In this document: positions 26,435-38,101 of the stretch, one piece after another
Numbering within the stretch: the first letter of the stretch is position 1
Layout: the number at the start of each line of letters is the position of its first letter
NCBI GenBank assembly: GCA_913057985.1
Contig: CAJXPL010000008.1
Coordinates: 24,338 to 88,337 of the forward strand
DNA length: 64,000 bases
Reading direction: 5' to 3'
Source of the DNA: an uncultured Synechococcus sp.
GTDB lineage: Bacteria; Cyanobacteriota; Cyanobacteriia; PCC-6307; Cyanobiaceae
Position numbers and translations under genes: made by a program
The notes under the pieces: generated by a model
Told to the model about the DNA's origin: nothing
The model's database searches: none
The model's input: only the letters and a program-made list of their open reading frames with translations

Positions 26435-27072
26435 GGGCAGGGTTCAGCCCCGTTGCGCAGCCAGGTCAACCAGCGCTTGAGCATCTGTTCTCCGGCATCG
26501 GACGACTTCTCCGGATGGAACTGGCAAGCGCCGACGCGGCCCCGCCAGACCACAGCGGTCACCTCCTGATCGCCGAAGGGGGCCGAGGCTTTGAGGTCAT
26601 TTCGATCGCTGGGAACAGCGGCGTAGCTGTGCACGAAGTACACCCATTCCGATGGGGCATCGCTGCTGAGCAGTGGGCAGCTGCCGTGATGCTTCAACGG
26701 TGCCCAGCCCATGTGGGGGATGCGTTCGCCGCTGTCTTCGGGAAGACGTTCCACACGTCCGGGCAGGAGTCCCAGGCCTGGATCGCTGCCTTCATCGCTC
26801 TGTTCAAACAGCAGCTGCAGGCCAAGGCAGATGCCGAGCAACGGACGATCTTCTTGGCCCCAGCTCAGCAGGTGGGGCACCAGTCCGGTGGCCCTGAGGT
26901 TGGCCATGGCTGGATCGAAGGCGCCGACCCCGGGCAGGATCAGCGCATCAATGCCTTCAAGATCATCGGCAGATTTGATCGTGGAGCAGCCTTGCCCCAA
27001 CCGCTCCAGGCATTTCTCCACGGAGTGGAGATTGCCCATGCCGTAATCAATTAACCCAAGGTTCAGGCTCAA
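26431..27072 (-). CDS. hisH: Imidazole glycerol phosphate synthase, glutaminase subunit HisH
   Basis: A 213-residue class I glutamine amidotransferase that supplies ammonia to HisF in histidine synthesis. The start LGLIDYGMGNLHSVEKCLERLG and oxyanion PGVGAF are typical. The nucleophile Cys lies in GICLGLQLLF (about residue 81), and the His/Glu pair is in CQFHPEKS (about 186-190). hisF is not in the window. It overlaps rsmD by four bases and lies 26 bases from trxA. Confidence 0.96.
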   Translation of the reverse strand: MSLNLGLIDYGMGNLHSVEKCLERLGQGCSTIKSADDLEGIDALILPGVGAFDPAMANLRATGLVPHLLSWGQEDRPLLGICLGLQLLFEQSDEGSDPGLGLLPGRVERLPEDSGERIPHMGWAPLKHHGSCPLLSSDAPSEWVYFVHSYAAVPSDRNDLKASAPFGDQEVTAVVWRGRVGACQFHPEKSSDAGEQMLKRWLTWLRNGAEPCP

Positions 27073-27098
27073 CCGGTTGTTCCGTTCTGGAGACGGAT

Positions 27099-27422
<324 letters not shown>

Positions 27423-27523
27423 ATGAGCAGGGAGGTTTGGGGAGAATTTAGCAATGGTTTCGAGCGAAAACACAGCTCTTCCCTGGCGAGAAGGGAACTG
27501 TGACAGTCGCTCTCCACAAAGAG

Positions 27524-27588
27524 TGAAAGCCCGATCTCGCCGGGCCGGGGGGTGTGAGGAGTGTGTGGGCCGAAGCCCGCACACATCC
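27524..27588 (-). ncRNA. yfr1: Small regulatory RNA Yfr1
   Basis: On the minus strand the sequence reads: hairpin (TGTGTGCGGGC, TTCG loop, GCCCACACA), then the single-stranded motif ACTCCTCACAC (27552-27562), then a second hairpin (GCCCG...CGGGC) followed by TTT. This is the known architecture and the ultraconserved 11-base motif of Yfr1, and its known place is between guaB and trxA in marine cyanobacteria. Yfr1 base-pairs with mRNAs, including porin-like genes, through this motif. The exact 5' and 3' ends are estimated from the hairpins. Confidence 0.9.
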
Positions 27589-27602
27589 AATTTAGCCCTG
27601 CC

Positions 27603-28766
27603 CTACTTACCCATCCCAAGGTGCTGGGCCTTTTGGTAGACCTTGCCTTCCGTCAGCAGGGAAGGGGCCACAACCACTTCCACCTGTTGCATTTCCTTGA
27701 TGGTTCGTGCCCCCAGGGTGCCCATGGATGTCTTCAGGCAGCCCAGCAGGTTGTGGGTGCCGTCGTCCAATTTGGCCGGGCCGCGGAGGATGCGTTCGAT
27801 GCTGCCGGTGTTGCCCACATTGATGCGGGTGCCGCGGGGCAGCACCGGGCTTGGGGTGGCCATGCCCCAGTGGAAGCCGCGGCCGGGAGCTTCTTCAGAG
27901 CGGGCGATGGGTGAGCCGATCATCACGGCGTCGGCGCCGCAGGCGATGCACTTGCAGATGTCACCGCCGGTGACGATGCCACCGTCAGCCACGATCGGCA
28001 CGTAGCGCCCGCTTTCCTTTTCGTAGTCGGCCCTGGCGGAGGCGCAGTCTGCAACAGCTGTGGCCTGGGGAATGCCCACGCCGAGAACGCCGCGGGAGGT
28101 GCAGGCGGCACCGGGTCCGATGCCCACCATCACGCCGGCTGCACCGGCACGCATCAGCTGCAGGGCCACGTCGTAGGTGACGCAGTTGCCGATCACCACG
28201 GGAACGCCCATGTCGCGGCACAGGGCTTCCAGATCCAGGGTCTCCTGGCCTGCAGGACCGGTGTGATCCGTCGAGACCACGGTGGCCTGCACGAAGAAGA
28301 GGTCGGCTCCGGCTTCGGCGATGGCCTTGCCGAAACGCATGGCGGCCACCGGAGTGCCACTGACGGCTGCAATGCCTCCCTGGGCCTTGATGTCCTGGAT
28401 GCGTTTGCGGATCAGCGCTTCCTGTACCGGTTGGCTGTAGATCTCCTGCATCAGCGGGACGAATTCGTCCTTCCCGACAGCGGCGATGCGATCCAGCACC
28501 TGGTTGGGGTCGTCGTAGCGGGTCTGCACACCCTCCAGGTTGAGCACGCCGAGGGCGCCCAGTTGGGACAGCCGAACGGCCATGCCCACATCCACCACGC
28601 CGTCCATGGCGCTGGCGATGATGGGAATCTCTCGCTCGATGCCCCCCAGGGTCCAACGGGTATCGGTGACCTCGGGGTCCACCGTGCGACCCCCAGGCAC
28701 CAGAGCGATTTCATCGATTCCGTAGGCCCGGCGAACGGTCTTGGAGCGTCCGAGCTGAATGTCCAC
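27603..28766 (-). CDS. guaB3: GuaB3-type IMP dehydrogenase family protein
   Basis: A 387-residue (beta/alpha)8 protein of the IMPDH/GMP reductase superfamily, without the CBS domains of classical IMPDH. The N-terminus [25 protein letters not shown] and [18 protein letters not shown] are typical of GuaB3. The IMP-binding loop with the catalytic Cys is [17 protein letters not shown] (Cys about residue 183), and the phosphate-binding GGI and [12 protein letters not shown] follow. It probably acts in guanine nucleotide synthesis. Confidence 0.93.
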   Translation of the reverse strand: MDIQLGRSKTVRRAYGIDEIALVPGGRTVDPEVTDTRWTLGGIEREIPIIASAMDGVVDVGMAVRLSQLGALGVLNLEGVQTRYDDPNQVLDRIAAVGKDEFVPLMQEIYSQPVQEALIRKRIQDIKAQGGIAAVSGTPVAAMRFGKAIAEAGADLFFVQATVVSTDHTGPAGQETLDLEALCRDMGVPVVIGNCVTYDVALQLMRAGAAGVMVGIGPGAACTSRGVLGVGIPQATAVADCASARADYEKESGRYVPIVADGGIVTGGDICKCIACGADAVMIGSPIARSEEAPGRGFHWGMATPSPVLPRGTRINVGNTGSIERILRGPAKLDDGTHNLLGCLKTSMGTLGARTIKEMQQVEVVVAPSLLTEGKVYQKAQHLGMGK

Positions 28767-28815
28767 CGCGCGACTTCAATAAAGTCAGATCAAGCTACCA
28801 ATCGGGATGATCGCC

Positions 28816-29361
28816 TCAGCTTGATTGGCCTGTGACACGGCTCCAGGTGGAACGGGCACTCGCGAGGAATTGGTCCCGATCGCTGTTGCGGATCAGGTTG
28901 CGCAGAGCGAAGTTCACCAACCAGATCAGTCCGGCGAGCTCCAGCAGGCCTGGCACAAGAGGGAGGCTGTCAATGGTGTTGAGGACTCCGAAGTAGACCT
29001 TCGCCACCAGGCTGAAGACGATCAGGCCGCCAATCACCCGCAGGGGAAGCTGGGCCTTGCTCCACAGTTCGTTCAGGTCGTTCTGCTCGAGCCAGGCCTT
29101 GACCTTGCCCACCAGCAGATCCCATTCGCCACCCTCCAGATCAGAACCGTCCTGATCGGCATCCTCCTGGGCAGGGATCGACACGGTGGAGGCGATCACC
29201 GGGTCAGGAGTCGGCGCTGGAGTGGGCGCGGGTGTTGGGGCTAGCGGTGCCGGCGTGGGCGCAGGCTCTGGCGTTGGGGCTGGAGTGGGCTCCGGTGCCG
29301 GTGTTGGGTCGCTGCCTGCGGGTTCGGCTTCAGGGCGAGGCTCGTCGACAGGACCCATCAC
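28816..29361 (-). CDS. CAAD-domain membrane protein with Pro/Thr/Ala-rich N-terminus
   Basis: The 181-residue protein has an acidic, repetitive N-terminal half (repeats of the PTPAP kind, residues about 18-52) followed by the CAAD domain (about 80-175): an amphipathic helix, two membrane helices (VIGGLIVFSLVAKVYFGVL; LLELAGLIWLVNFALRNLI) and a C-terminal helix. CAAD domains are found in cyanobacterial thylakoid proteins related to CURT1 and appended to some aminoacyl-tRNA synthetases. The gene is divergent from gyrA, with an 89-base gap. Confidence 0.87.
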   Translation of the reverse strand: MMGPVDEPRPEAEPAGSDPTPAPEPTPAPTPEPAPTPAPLAPTPAPTPAPTPDPVIASTVSIPAQEDADQDGSDLEGGEWDLLVGKVKAWLEQNDLNELWSKAQLPLRVIGGLIVFSLVAKVYFGVLNTIDSLPLVPGLLELAGLIWLVNFALRNLIRNSDRDQFLASARSTWSRVTGQSS

Positions 29362-29450
29362 GTCAGTGGAAAGCAGTTGGGACTTTATCCGGAGTTTTCA
29401 GGTTGGATCCACTGTCCGAGATAGACTGTTAAAGGACGTCTGATGCACGT

Positions 29451-32048
29451 ATGACGGATTCTGTGGGGCCTGGCAGCGGCGGTCCCGGCGATTCCGACGA
29501 TCGGATCATTCAGACGGATCTACGCAACGAGATGTCGCGCTCCTATCTGGAGTATGCGATGAGCGTGATCGTGGGTCGGGCCCTGCCCGATGCCCGCGAT
29601 GGCCTCAAGCCGGTGCATCGCCGGATTCTGTACGCGATGTACGAGCTGGGCCTCACCAGCGACAGGCCTTACCGCAAGTGCGCCCGTGTGGTGGGCGAAG
29701 TGCTCGGCAAATATCACCCCCACGGCGACACCGCCGTGTACGACGCTCTGGTGCGCATGGCCCAGGACTTCTCCATGTCGATGCCCCTGATCGATGGGCA
29801 CGGCAATTTCGGTTCGGTGGACAACGACCCACCGGCGGCCATGCGATACACCGAATCGCGGTTGCAGGCCCTCACCACCGACAGCCTCCTGGAGGACATC
29901 GAGGCTGAGACAGTTGATTTCGCGGACAACTTCGATGGCTCCCAGCAGGAGCCCACGGTGCTGCCGGCCCGGATCCCGCAGCTGCTGCTGAATGGTTCTG
30001 CAGGCATCGCCGTGGGGATGGCGACGAACATCCCGCCCCATAACCTCAATGAACTGATTGATGGCTTGCTCGCGTTGATCGCGAACCCGGAGATCACCGA
30101 TCAGGAGTTGATCCAGCTGATCCCCGGGCCGGACTTCCCCACCGGTGGTCAGATCCTGGGGCGTGAAGGCATCCGCGAGACCTACCTGGGCGGCCGCGGC
30201 TCGGTGACGATGCGCGGCGTGGCCAATATCGAAACGATCGAGGCCCCGGGGCGGCCCGATCGCGATGCGGTGATCATCACTGAGCTGCCGTATCAGACCA
30301 ACAAAGCGGCGCTGATCGAGCGCATCGCAGAGCTGGTCAACGACAAGAAGCTCGAGGGCATCTCAGACATCCGCGACGAGAGCGATCGCGACGGCATGCG
30401 GATCGTTGTGGAGCTGCGCCGCGACGCCTACCCGCAGGTGGTGCTGAACAACCTGTTTAAGCTCACCCCGCTGCAGAGCAACTTCAGCGCCTACATGCTG
30501 GCGCTGGTGAACGGTGAGCCGATCCTGCTCACCCTGCGCAAGATGCTCGAGGTGTTCCTCGACTTCCGCGTTGAGACGATCGAGCGCCGCACCCGCTACC
30601 TGCTGCGCAAGGCCGAAGAGCGCGACCACATCCTGCTGGGCCTGCTGCTGGCCCTCGATCAGCTCGATCCGATCATTGCCTTGATCCGGGCTGCCCCCGA
30701 CACGGTCACGGCCCGGCAACAGCTGCAGGATCGCCATGGCCTGTCCGACATCCAGGCAGACGCCATCCTGCAGATGCAGCTGCGGCGTCTCACCGCCCTT
30801 GAGGCCGACAAGATCCGGCTCGAGCACCAGGATCTTGTCACCAAGATCGCCGACTACAAGGACATCCTTGGCCGGCGTGAGCGGGTGTTCGGGATCATTC
30901 AGGACGAGCTCGGCCAGCTGCGGGACCGTTACCCGACGCCGCGCCGCACCGAAATCCTCGACCTCGGCGGTGGCCTGTCTGACATTGACCTGATCGCCAA
31001 CGAGCGTTCGGTGGTGCTGCTCACCGAGACCGGCTACCTCAAGCGGATGCCGGTAAGTGAATTTGAAGCCACCAGCCGCGGCACCCGCGGCAAAGCGGGC
31101 ACCCGCAGCCAGGGTGAAGATGCAGTGAAGCTGTTCATCAGCTGCAACGACCACGACACCTTGGTGTTGTTCAGCGACCGCGGTGTGTCGTATGCCCTGC
31201 CCGCCTACCGCGTGCCCCAGTGCAGTCGTGCGGCCAAGGGAACGCCGGTGGTGCAGCTGCTGCCGATCCCAAGGGAAGAGGCGATCACCACGTTGATTCC
31301 GGTGTCGGAATTCAGCGACGACACCGACTTGGTGATGCTCACCCGAGGTGGCTTCATCAAGCGCACCCGCCTTTCGGCCTTCAGCAACATCCGCTCCAAT
31401 GGTCTGATCGCCATCAACCTGGAGGAAGGCGATGCCCTCACCTGGGTGCGCCTGGCCGTGCCCGGCGACAGCGTCTTGATCGGCTCCAAAGCCGGGATGA
31501 CCATCCACTTCCGCCTCAGTGATGAGGAATTGCGGCCCCTGGGCCGCACGGCCCGCGGCGTGCGCTCGATGAACCTGCGTGAGGGCGATGCCCTGGTGAG
31601 CATGGATGTTCTGCCGGTGGAACTCGCCGATCAGGTTGCCGCCAGCGCAGACGACGAAGAGGATGCCGCCAGCGAAGGCCCCTGGGTGCTTGTGGCGTCG
31701 GCCTCGGGTCTGGGCAAACGGGTTCCAGTGACGCAATTCCGCTTGCAGAAGCGGGCCGGAATGGGCCTGCGGGCGATGAAGTTCCGCACCGACGCCGACG
31801 AGCTGGTGGGGCTGAGTGTGCTCGGTGCCGGTGAAGAGCTGTTGCTGGTGAGCGAGAAGGGGGTGATCGTGCGCACCAGCGCCGATGCGATTCCCCAGCA
31901 ATCCCGTGCTGCCACAGGCGTGCGTCTGCAGAAGCTCGACAAGGGCGACCGGCTGCTGAAGGTGGTGCTGGTGCCGCCGGAAGCGGAGGACGATTCTGCT
32001 GACGACAACGAGTCCAACGACACTGAATCTGAGGCGCAGGACAGCTGA
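29451..32048 (+). CDS. gyrA: DNA gyrase subunit A
   Basis: An 865-residue type II topoisomerase subunit. The QRDR/catalytic region is [23 protein letters not shown] (about 83-105), and the DNA-cleaving Tyr is in [10 protein letters not shown] (about residue 125). The C-terminal six-blade domain begins near 510; its GyrA box reads SRGTRGKAG rather than the canonical QRRGGRG. The tail is acidic ([11 protein letters not shown]). crtL follows after two bases, so the two are probably co-transcribed. Confidence 0.97.
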   Translation: MTDSVGPGSGGPGDSDDRIIQTDLRNEMSRSYLEYAMSVIVGRALPDARDGLKPVHRRILYAMYELGLTSDRPYRKCARVVGEVLGKYHPHGDTAVYDALVRMAQDFSMSMPLIDGHGNFGSVDNDPPAAMRYTESRLQALTTDSLLEDIEAETVDFADNFDGSQQEPTVLPARIPQLLLNGSAGIAVGMATNIPPHNLNELIDGLLALIANPEITDQELIQLIPGPDFPTGGQILGREGIRETYLGGRGSVTMRGVANIETIEAPGRPDRDAVIITELPYQTNKAALIERIAELVNDKKLEGISDIRDESDRDGMRIVVELRRDAYPQVVLNNLFKLTPLQSNFSAYMLALVNGEPILLTLRKMLEVFLDFRVETIERRTRYLLRKAEERDHILLGLLLALDQLDPIIALIRAAPDTVTARQQLQDRHGLSDIQADAILQMQLRRLTALEADKIRLEHQDLVTKIADYKDILGRRERVFGIIQDELGQLRDRYPTPRRTEILDLGGGLSDIDLIANERSVVLLTETGYLKRMPVSEFEATSRGTRGKAGTRSQGEDAVKLFISCNDHDTLVLFSDRGVSYALPAYRVPQCSRAAKGTPVVQLLPIPREEAITTLIPVSEFSDDTDLVMLTRGGFIKRTRLSAFSNIRSNGLIAINLEEGDALTWVRLAVPGDSVLIGSKAGMTIHFRLSDEELRPLGRTARGVRSMNLREGDALVSMDVLPVELADQVAASADDEEDAASEGPWVLVASASGLGKRVPVTQFRLQKRAGMGLRAMKFRTDADELVGLSVLGAGEELLLVSEKGVIVRTSADAIPQQSRAATGVRLQKLDKGDRLLKVVLVPPEAEDDSADDNESNDTESEAQDS

Positions 32049-32050
32049 CC

Positions 32051-33289
32051 TTGGCTGAGCCGGTGGATGTGTTGGTGCTGGGGGGCGGTCCTGCTGCCCT
32101 CTGCATCGCTTCGGAACTGAACCAACGGGGTGTGGCTGTTGCGGCCATTGCCCCGGATCCGGTCGACGATCCCTGGCCGAACACCTACGGCATCTGGGCC
32201 GATGAACTCAAAGCGGTGGGGCTTGAGCAGCTGCTGGAGCACCGCTGGAGCGACACCGTTAGTTATTTCGGAGAAGGCGGCTCAACGGCTCAGGATCAGA
32301 GCCATGCCCACGGGATCGACTACGGCCTGTTCGATCGGGCGGCTCTGCAGCGCCATTGGCTGAAGCGTGCCGATGGGGTGGTCTTTCATCAAGACACCGT
32401 TCAGCGGGTGGAGGTGAATGGTGCAACCACCAACGTGTGTTGCGCATCAGGATCCACCCTGCAGGCGCGCTTGGTGATTGATGCCTCTGGTTCGCGCACG
32501 CCCCACATTCGCCGGCCGGATCAGGGGCCGGTGGCGGGCCAGGCGGCCTATGGCGTGGTGGGGCGTTTCTCCAAACTGCCGATTGAGCCGGGCCGGTTTG
32601 TGTTGATGGACTACCGCTGTGATCACCTCAGCGAGGAGCAGCGCCATGAACCACCAACGTTTTTGTATGCGATGGATCTGGGCGATGGGGTGTTCTTCGT
32701 GGAGGAAACCTCACTCGCTTTGGCGCCAGGGGTTCCTTACGACGTGCTCAAGCAACGGCTGCAGCAGCGCCTCGATCTGCGCGGCGTGGAGATCACCGAG
32801 GTGATTCATGAGGAGTTCTGCCTCTTCCCGATGAACCTGCCGCTGCCAGATCGCAATCAGCCGGTGCTGGCTTTCGGTGGTGCGGCGAGCATGGTGCATC
32901 CGGCCTCGGGCTACATGGTGGGATCGCTGCTGCGGCGGGGGCCTGATCTGGCCCAGGCTTTAGCCGAAGCCATCGCTAATCCAAGCCTTGACTCAGCGGC
33001 GTTGGCGCAACGGGGCTGGCAAGCGCTTTGGCCGATCGAATTGGTAATGCGCCATCAGCTTTATCAGTTCGGTTTGGGCCGTTTGATGGGCTTCAACGAA
33101 GCGCTCTTGCGCACCCACTTCGCCACCTTCTTTTCGCTGCCGCAGGAGGATTGGTTTGGCTTTCTCACCAACACCCTACCGCTGCCGCGCTTGATGGGGG
33201 TGATGCTGCGTTTGTTCGCCCTTTCGCCTTGGGACTTGCGGCGGGGATTGGTGCTGGGGGCGGCTCAGGATCAAGCCCCGCGGTTTTGA
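32051..33289 (+). CDS. crtL: Lycopene cyclase (CrtL type)
   Basis: A 412-residue FAD-dependent cyclase that makes beta-ionone (or epsilon) rings from lycopene. It has the N-terminal dinucleotide motif VLVLGGGPAALCIASEL, the signature DDPWPNTYGIWADEL (about 37-51), MDYR (about 182-185) and GGAASMVHPASGYMVGSLLRR (about 275-295). The beta form is most likely; beta versus epsilon cannot be settled by eye. Translation starts with TTG two bases after the gyrA stop. Confidence 0.93.
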   Translation: MAEPVDVLVLGGGPAALCIASELNQRGVAVAAIAPDPVDDPWPNTYGIWADELKAVGLEQLLEHRWSDTVSYFGEGGSTAQDQSHAHGIDYGLFDRAALQRHWLKRADGVVFHQDTVQRVEVNGATTNVCCASGSTLQARLVIDASGSRTPHIRRPDQGPVAGQAAYGVVGRFSKLPIEPGRFVLMDYRCDHLSEEQRHEPPTFLYAMDLGDGVFFVEETSLALAPGVPYDVLKQRLQQRLDLRGVEITEVIHEEFCLFPMNLPLPDRNQPVLAFGGAASMVHPASGYMVGSLLRRGPDLAQALAEAIANPSLDSAALAQRGWQALWPIELVMRHQLYQFGLGRLMGFNEALLRTHFATFFSLPQEDWFGFLTNTLPLPRLMGVMLRLFALSPWDLRRGLVLGAAQDQAPRF

Positions 33290-33343
33290 GATCGTTTCAG
33301 CCGAGTTCAGATCCCTCAGTTAGGAGAGCGATGAACATGCGCG

Positions 33344-33370
33344 CCTCCCCCAAATGGGGGAGGAATTCGT
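33344..33370 (+). terminator. Hairpin after crtL, probable terminator
   Basis: An eight-base GC stem (CCTCCCCC / GGGGGAGG) with a four-base loop (AAAT) is followed by AATTCGTTT. It sits in the 81-base gap between the convergent crtL and GH57 genes and could stop transcription from the left. Confidence 0.5.
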
Positions 33371-34954
33371 TTAAGTGCTGGGTGTAGAGGGATTCACCGG
33401 AGCCCAGTCCAACGGCTGAATCAGCGGGAAGAGGCGGTCGTCCGTCTGCACTTCCTCAAGCCAGCCCTCCGGCAATTCGGTGCTGCCGTCGATCGCCTGC
33501 ATCAACTGCCAGAAGCGGCCCAGATGTCGCTGGACCCGTTCTTTGGCCAGTTCGGTGGTGGTGCCGGCTCGGAGGATGAAGCTCCAATCCGATGACTGCG
33601 CCAGCAACAATTCCCGCGCCGCCTGCTGCAGCCACTGCATCGCCTGCTCGCTGCCCACGCCGCGGCTGCAGCGCTGCACCATTGCGGCGCTGGCCTTTTC
33701 CCACTCAGGAATGATCCAGGCATTGCTGTCGTTCAGCCAGTAGTCGTGATAGCCCCCTTGCCCCCAGCTGGAGGGGCAGGGATCGCAGAGTTGAAGCTGG
33801 CCAACGTTGTTCAGCACATCGCGCAGCCGGGTGAAGGCCACCCCTTCCTGAGGTGCCTGCTGAAACAGCTGGCTGAGAAAAGCCGGGCCTTCAAACCACC
33901 AGTGGCCAAACAGTTCGGCATCGAAGGGGGCCACCAGCAGGGGGGACACGTCCATGGCAGCGCCGAGCTGATCCAACTGCCGCCGGCGGCCCTGCAGGTA
34001 ATCGGCGGCATGCTCTATCACCCGTTCCGCTGCCACCCTCGGTTCGTAGGGGTGTTTGCGGTCTAACGGCGCGCTGTGGTCGGTGACCCGATGCAGCTTC
34101 AGGCCGAGCGGTCGCGGCTGGTCGAGCCCCAGGGGTTTGAGCTCTTCGATCGGCAGGTCCCAGCCCAGATCCCGGTGGAACTCGCGGTAGTGGGGATCGC
34201 CGGGGTAGCCGTCCTTGGCCGACCAAACCGGCAGCGTGGCGTCACTGTCGCGCCCGAAGAAGGCCACCCCATTGCGGCTGCAGATCGGGGCGTACACCCC
34301 ATAGCGGGGTCTGGGCCGGCCGTGCAGCAACCCATGGCCGTCCAGCACGGCGTAGCGCAGCCCCGCATCGCGCATCCAGCGATCCAGGCCCTCGTAATAG
34401 GCGCATTCCGGCAACCAGATCCCCAAGGGGCGTTCGCCCACGAGGCGTAGGTGTTCCCGCACCGCCGTGCGCAGTTGCCCGCGCACCGCTTCCGGGTGAT
34501 GGCGCAGCAGGGGCAAATAGCCGTGGGTGGCGCCGCAGGTGAGCAGGTCCACCACCCCCTGGCGCTGCAGGGCGGCGAAGCGTTGGATCAGATCGCCGTC
34601 GCAGCTCTGCCAGGCCTGCTGATGCCGCTCGATCGTGGCCGCCAGGTGCTCGGCGCCTACGCGCAGGGATGGGTCGGCCTTCGGCAGCAGATCAAGCCGT
34701 TCGTTCAGCCAGTCGGGGAAGCGCTGCTTGAGGTCTTGATCGCTCAGCAGCGAAAGCAGCGTCGGCGATAGGCCGATGGTGAGCTTGGGTTGCTGGTGGG
34801 GGTCGGCGCTGGCCCGCTCCAGCGTTTCCAGCAGCGGCAGATAACACTCGATCAGGGCCTGGAAAAACCAGTCCTCCTCCAGGGAGCCAGGTTGTGCCGA
34901 CCGCACGTAGGGCAGATGGGCATGCAACACCAGGGCGACAGCGCCTTTGGTCAC
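33371..34954 (-). CDS. GH57 glycoside hydrolase, 1,4-alpha-glucan branching-enzyme-like
   Basis: A GH57 protein of about 527 residues. ALVLHAHLPYVR starts the (beta/alpha)7 barrel. The nucleophile Glu fits GIWLPECAYYEGLD (about 185-198), and the acid/base Asp fits APFDAELFGHWWFEGP (about 350-365). The C-terminal helical part (DUF1957) is present. The family acts on alpha-glucans; the architecture matches GH57 branching enzymes, so a role in glycogen structure is likely. The GTG at 34954 fits the domain start better than the upstream TTG. Confidence 0.87.
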   Translation of the reverse strand: MTKGAVALVLHAHLPYVRSAQPGSLEEDWFFQALIECYLPLLETLERASADPHQQPKLTIGLSPTLLSLLSDQDLKQRFPDWLNERLDLLPKADPSLRVGAEHLAATIERHQQAWQSCDGDLIQRFAALQRQGVVDLLTCGATHGYLPLLRHHPEAVRGQLRTAVREHLRLVGERPLGIWLPECAYYEGLDRWMRDAGLRYAVLDGHGLLHGRPRPRYGVYAPICSRNGVAFFGRDSDATLPVWSAKDGYPGDPHYREFHRDLGWDLPIEELKPLGLDQPRPLGLKLHRVTDHSAPLDRKHPYEPRVAAERVIEHAADYLQGRRRQLDQLGAAMDVSPLLVAPFDAELFGHWWFEGPAFLSQLFQQAPQEGVAFTRLRDVLNNVGQLQLCDPCPSSWGQGGYHDYWLNDSNAWIIPEWEKASAAMVQRCSRGVGSEQAMQWLQQAARELLLAQSSDWSFILRAGTTTELAKERVQRHLGRFWQLMQAIDGSTELPEGWLEEVQTDDRLFPLIQPLDWAPVNPSTPST

Positions 34955-35063
34955 GAACAAGCCCAAACGGTGGCTGAATTTAATCCGATTCCCCCTCGGG
35001 GGCTGAACTAGGATGGGTTAACTCATAGTCATTCCGACTAAGACCTCCGCTGGAGCCCCTTCC

Positions 35064-36686
<1,623 letters not shown>

Positions 36687-36696
36687 AGCCGACGCC

Positions 36697-37521
36697 ATGC
36701 GCACTTCCACCGCCAAAGCCGTTCAGCTGGTGCTGCTGATTCTTCTGGCGATGCTGGTGCTCACGCCGTTGCTCTGGTTGGTGAGCACCTCGCTCAAGGG
36801 CCCGGCGGAAGACATCTTCAGCAGTCCACCGGCGTTGCTGCCCGCCCAGCCGAGCCTCGATGCCTACGTGCGGCTGTTTCAGGACAATCCCCTCACCACC
36901 TATCTGTTCAACAGCACCGTGGTGAGTGGCCTGGCGGTGCTGGCCAACCTGCTGTTCTGCTCCCTGGCCGCCTACCCCCTGGCCCGGCTGCGCTTCGCCG
37001 GCCGGGGCCTGGTGCTGGGGTTGGTGGTGGCCACGATCCTGATCCCGTTTCAGGTGGTGATGATTCCGCTGTATCTGCTGATGGTGCAGCTGGGGCTGCG
37101 CAACACCCTGCTGGCCCTGGTGATTCCCCAGGCGGCCACAGCCTTTGGCCTTTATCTGCTGCGCCAGAGCTTCCTGGGTGTCCCCAAGGAGCTGGAGGAG
37201 GCTGCACGCATCGATGGCTGCAGCCGCCTGGGGGAATGGTGGAACGTGATGATTCCCGCCGCCAAAGCCGATCTCATCACCCTGGCGATGTTCGTGTTCA
37301 TCGGCACCTGGAGTGATTTCCTCTGGCCGCTGGTGATCCTCGACGACCCGTCCCTCTACACCTTGCCTCTGGGGTTGCAGCAGCTCTCCAGCAGCTTTTC
37401 GCTGGATTGGCGGATCGTTGCCGCCGGCTCGGTGGTCTCAATCCTGCCGGTGTTGGTCGTGTTCGTGCTCTTGCAGCGCTTCATCCTGCCCAATGCCAGC
37501 GGGGATGCGGTGAAGGGATGA
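36697..37521 (+). CDS. Carbohydrate ABC transporter permease (MalG family)
   Basis: A 274-residue inner-membrane permease with six hydrophobic segments. PLLWLVSTSLKGPAEDIF, NSTVVSGLAVLANLLFCSLAAYPLARLRF and the EAA loop EELEEAARIDGCSRLGEWWNVMIPAAKADL are typical of MalG/UgpE proteins. It would import a sugar or compatible solute with partners not encoded here. The ATG at 36697 lies just past the leuA stop. The reading frame's end overlaps a small gene on the other strand. Confidence 0.92.
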   Translation: MRTSTAKAVQLVLLILLAMLVLTPLLWLVSTSLKGPAEDIFSSPPALLPAQPSLDAYVRLFQDNPLTTYLFNSTVVSGLAVLANLLFCSLAAYPLARLRFAGRGLVLGLVVATILIPFQVVMIPLYLLMVQLGLRNTLLALVIPQAATAFGLYLLRQSFLGVPKELEEAARIDGCSRLGEWWNVMIPAAKADLITLAMFVFIGTWSDFLWPLVILDDPSLYTLPLGLQQLSSSFSLDWRIVAAGSVVSILPVLVVFVLLQRFILPNASGDAVKG

Positions 37522-37752
37522 AGCGGCCGAGGTGCGCATGGCCGAGAAGGCATCCATGCGTTCCTGCATCACACCCATCTGTTGGCTGAGCAGCTCACTG
37601 TGGGCGCGGTTCGGTGTGCGCTCCTCCAGCTGATCGATCCGCTCCTGCAGCGCATGGATGCGTTGGTTGTGCTGCCGCAAACCCTGCAGCAGGGCCACCA
37701 CCAGCACACTCACCAGCGCCAGGCTGCCGCAGCTGATCAGTTTCAACAGCAT
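37438..37752 (-). CDS. Small membrane-anchored coiled-coil protein, unknown function
   Basis: From the ATG at 37752 the product has 104 residues: a membrane segment (LISCGSLALVSVLVVALLQGL) and then a coiled coil (HNQRIHALQERIDQLEERT). The last 28 or so residues are antisense to the sugar permease gene, so the C-terminus may be accidental. No family is recognised. Confidence 0.45.
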   Translation of the reverse strand: MLLKLISCGSLALVSVLVVALLQGLRQHNQRIHALQERIDQLEERTPNRAHSELLSQQMGVMQERMDAFSAMRTSAASSLHRIPAGIGQDEALQEHEHDQHRQD

Positions 37753-37813
37753 GCAACCTCCCCACTTGGGTCGATGCTGACTTGAATGGGAGCACGCAAC
37801 AAGTGGTGCAGGG

Positions 37814-38059
37814 ATGTCTCTCGAGGATCTGGATCGGTTTCTCATGCTTCGCGACAGCGACCCTGATCTGGCCCAGGCCCTTGCGCAGCCCATGGATCTT
37901 GAGCGGTTTCTCGGGCTCGCAGCCGAGCACGGCTTTGCCCTGAGTGAGGCGGATGTCTTCGCGGCCCAGCAGCGTGAACACCACGCGCGAACGGCAGCTG
38001 AGCTTCAGCAGGATCAAGCTGCCGAATCACGCCGCCTGCGCAATTTCATCCACGGCTGA
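37814..38059 (+). CDS. Nif11-domain small protein
   Basis: An 81-residue protein whose first 50 residues match the Nif11 domain (MSLEDLDRFLML, DPDLAQALAQPMDLERFLGLAAEHGFALSEADV). Nif11 domains serve as leader peptides of prochlorosin-type RiPP precursors, but also occur alone. Here there is no double-glycine leader cleavage site and no Cys/Ser/Thr-rich core; the tail is charged and helical. No lanthipeptide synthetase gene is nearby, so it is probably a stand-alone Nif11 protein of unknown role. Confidence 0.8.
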   Translation: MSLEDLDRFLMLRDSDPDLAQALAQPMDLERFLGLAAEHGFALSEADVFAAQQREHHARTAAELQQDQAAESRRLRNFIHG

Positions 38060-38101
38060 TCACCACCACGTTTCAGTTCACAGCTCAGTTCACAGATCCA
38101 G

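Noticed and set aside
30363..31901. 512-codon antisense frame opposite gyrA
   Set aside because: It is a mirror of GC-rich codon use; composition is His/Gln-rich with no domain.
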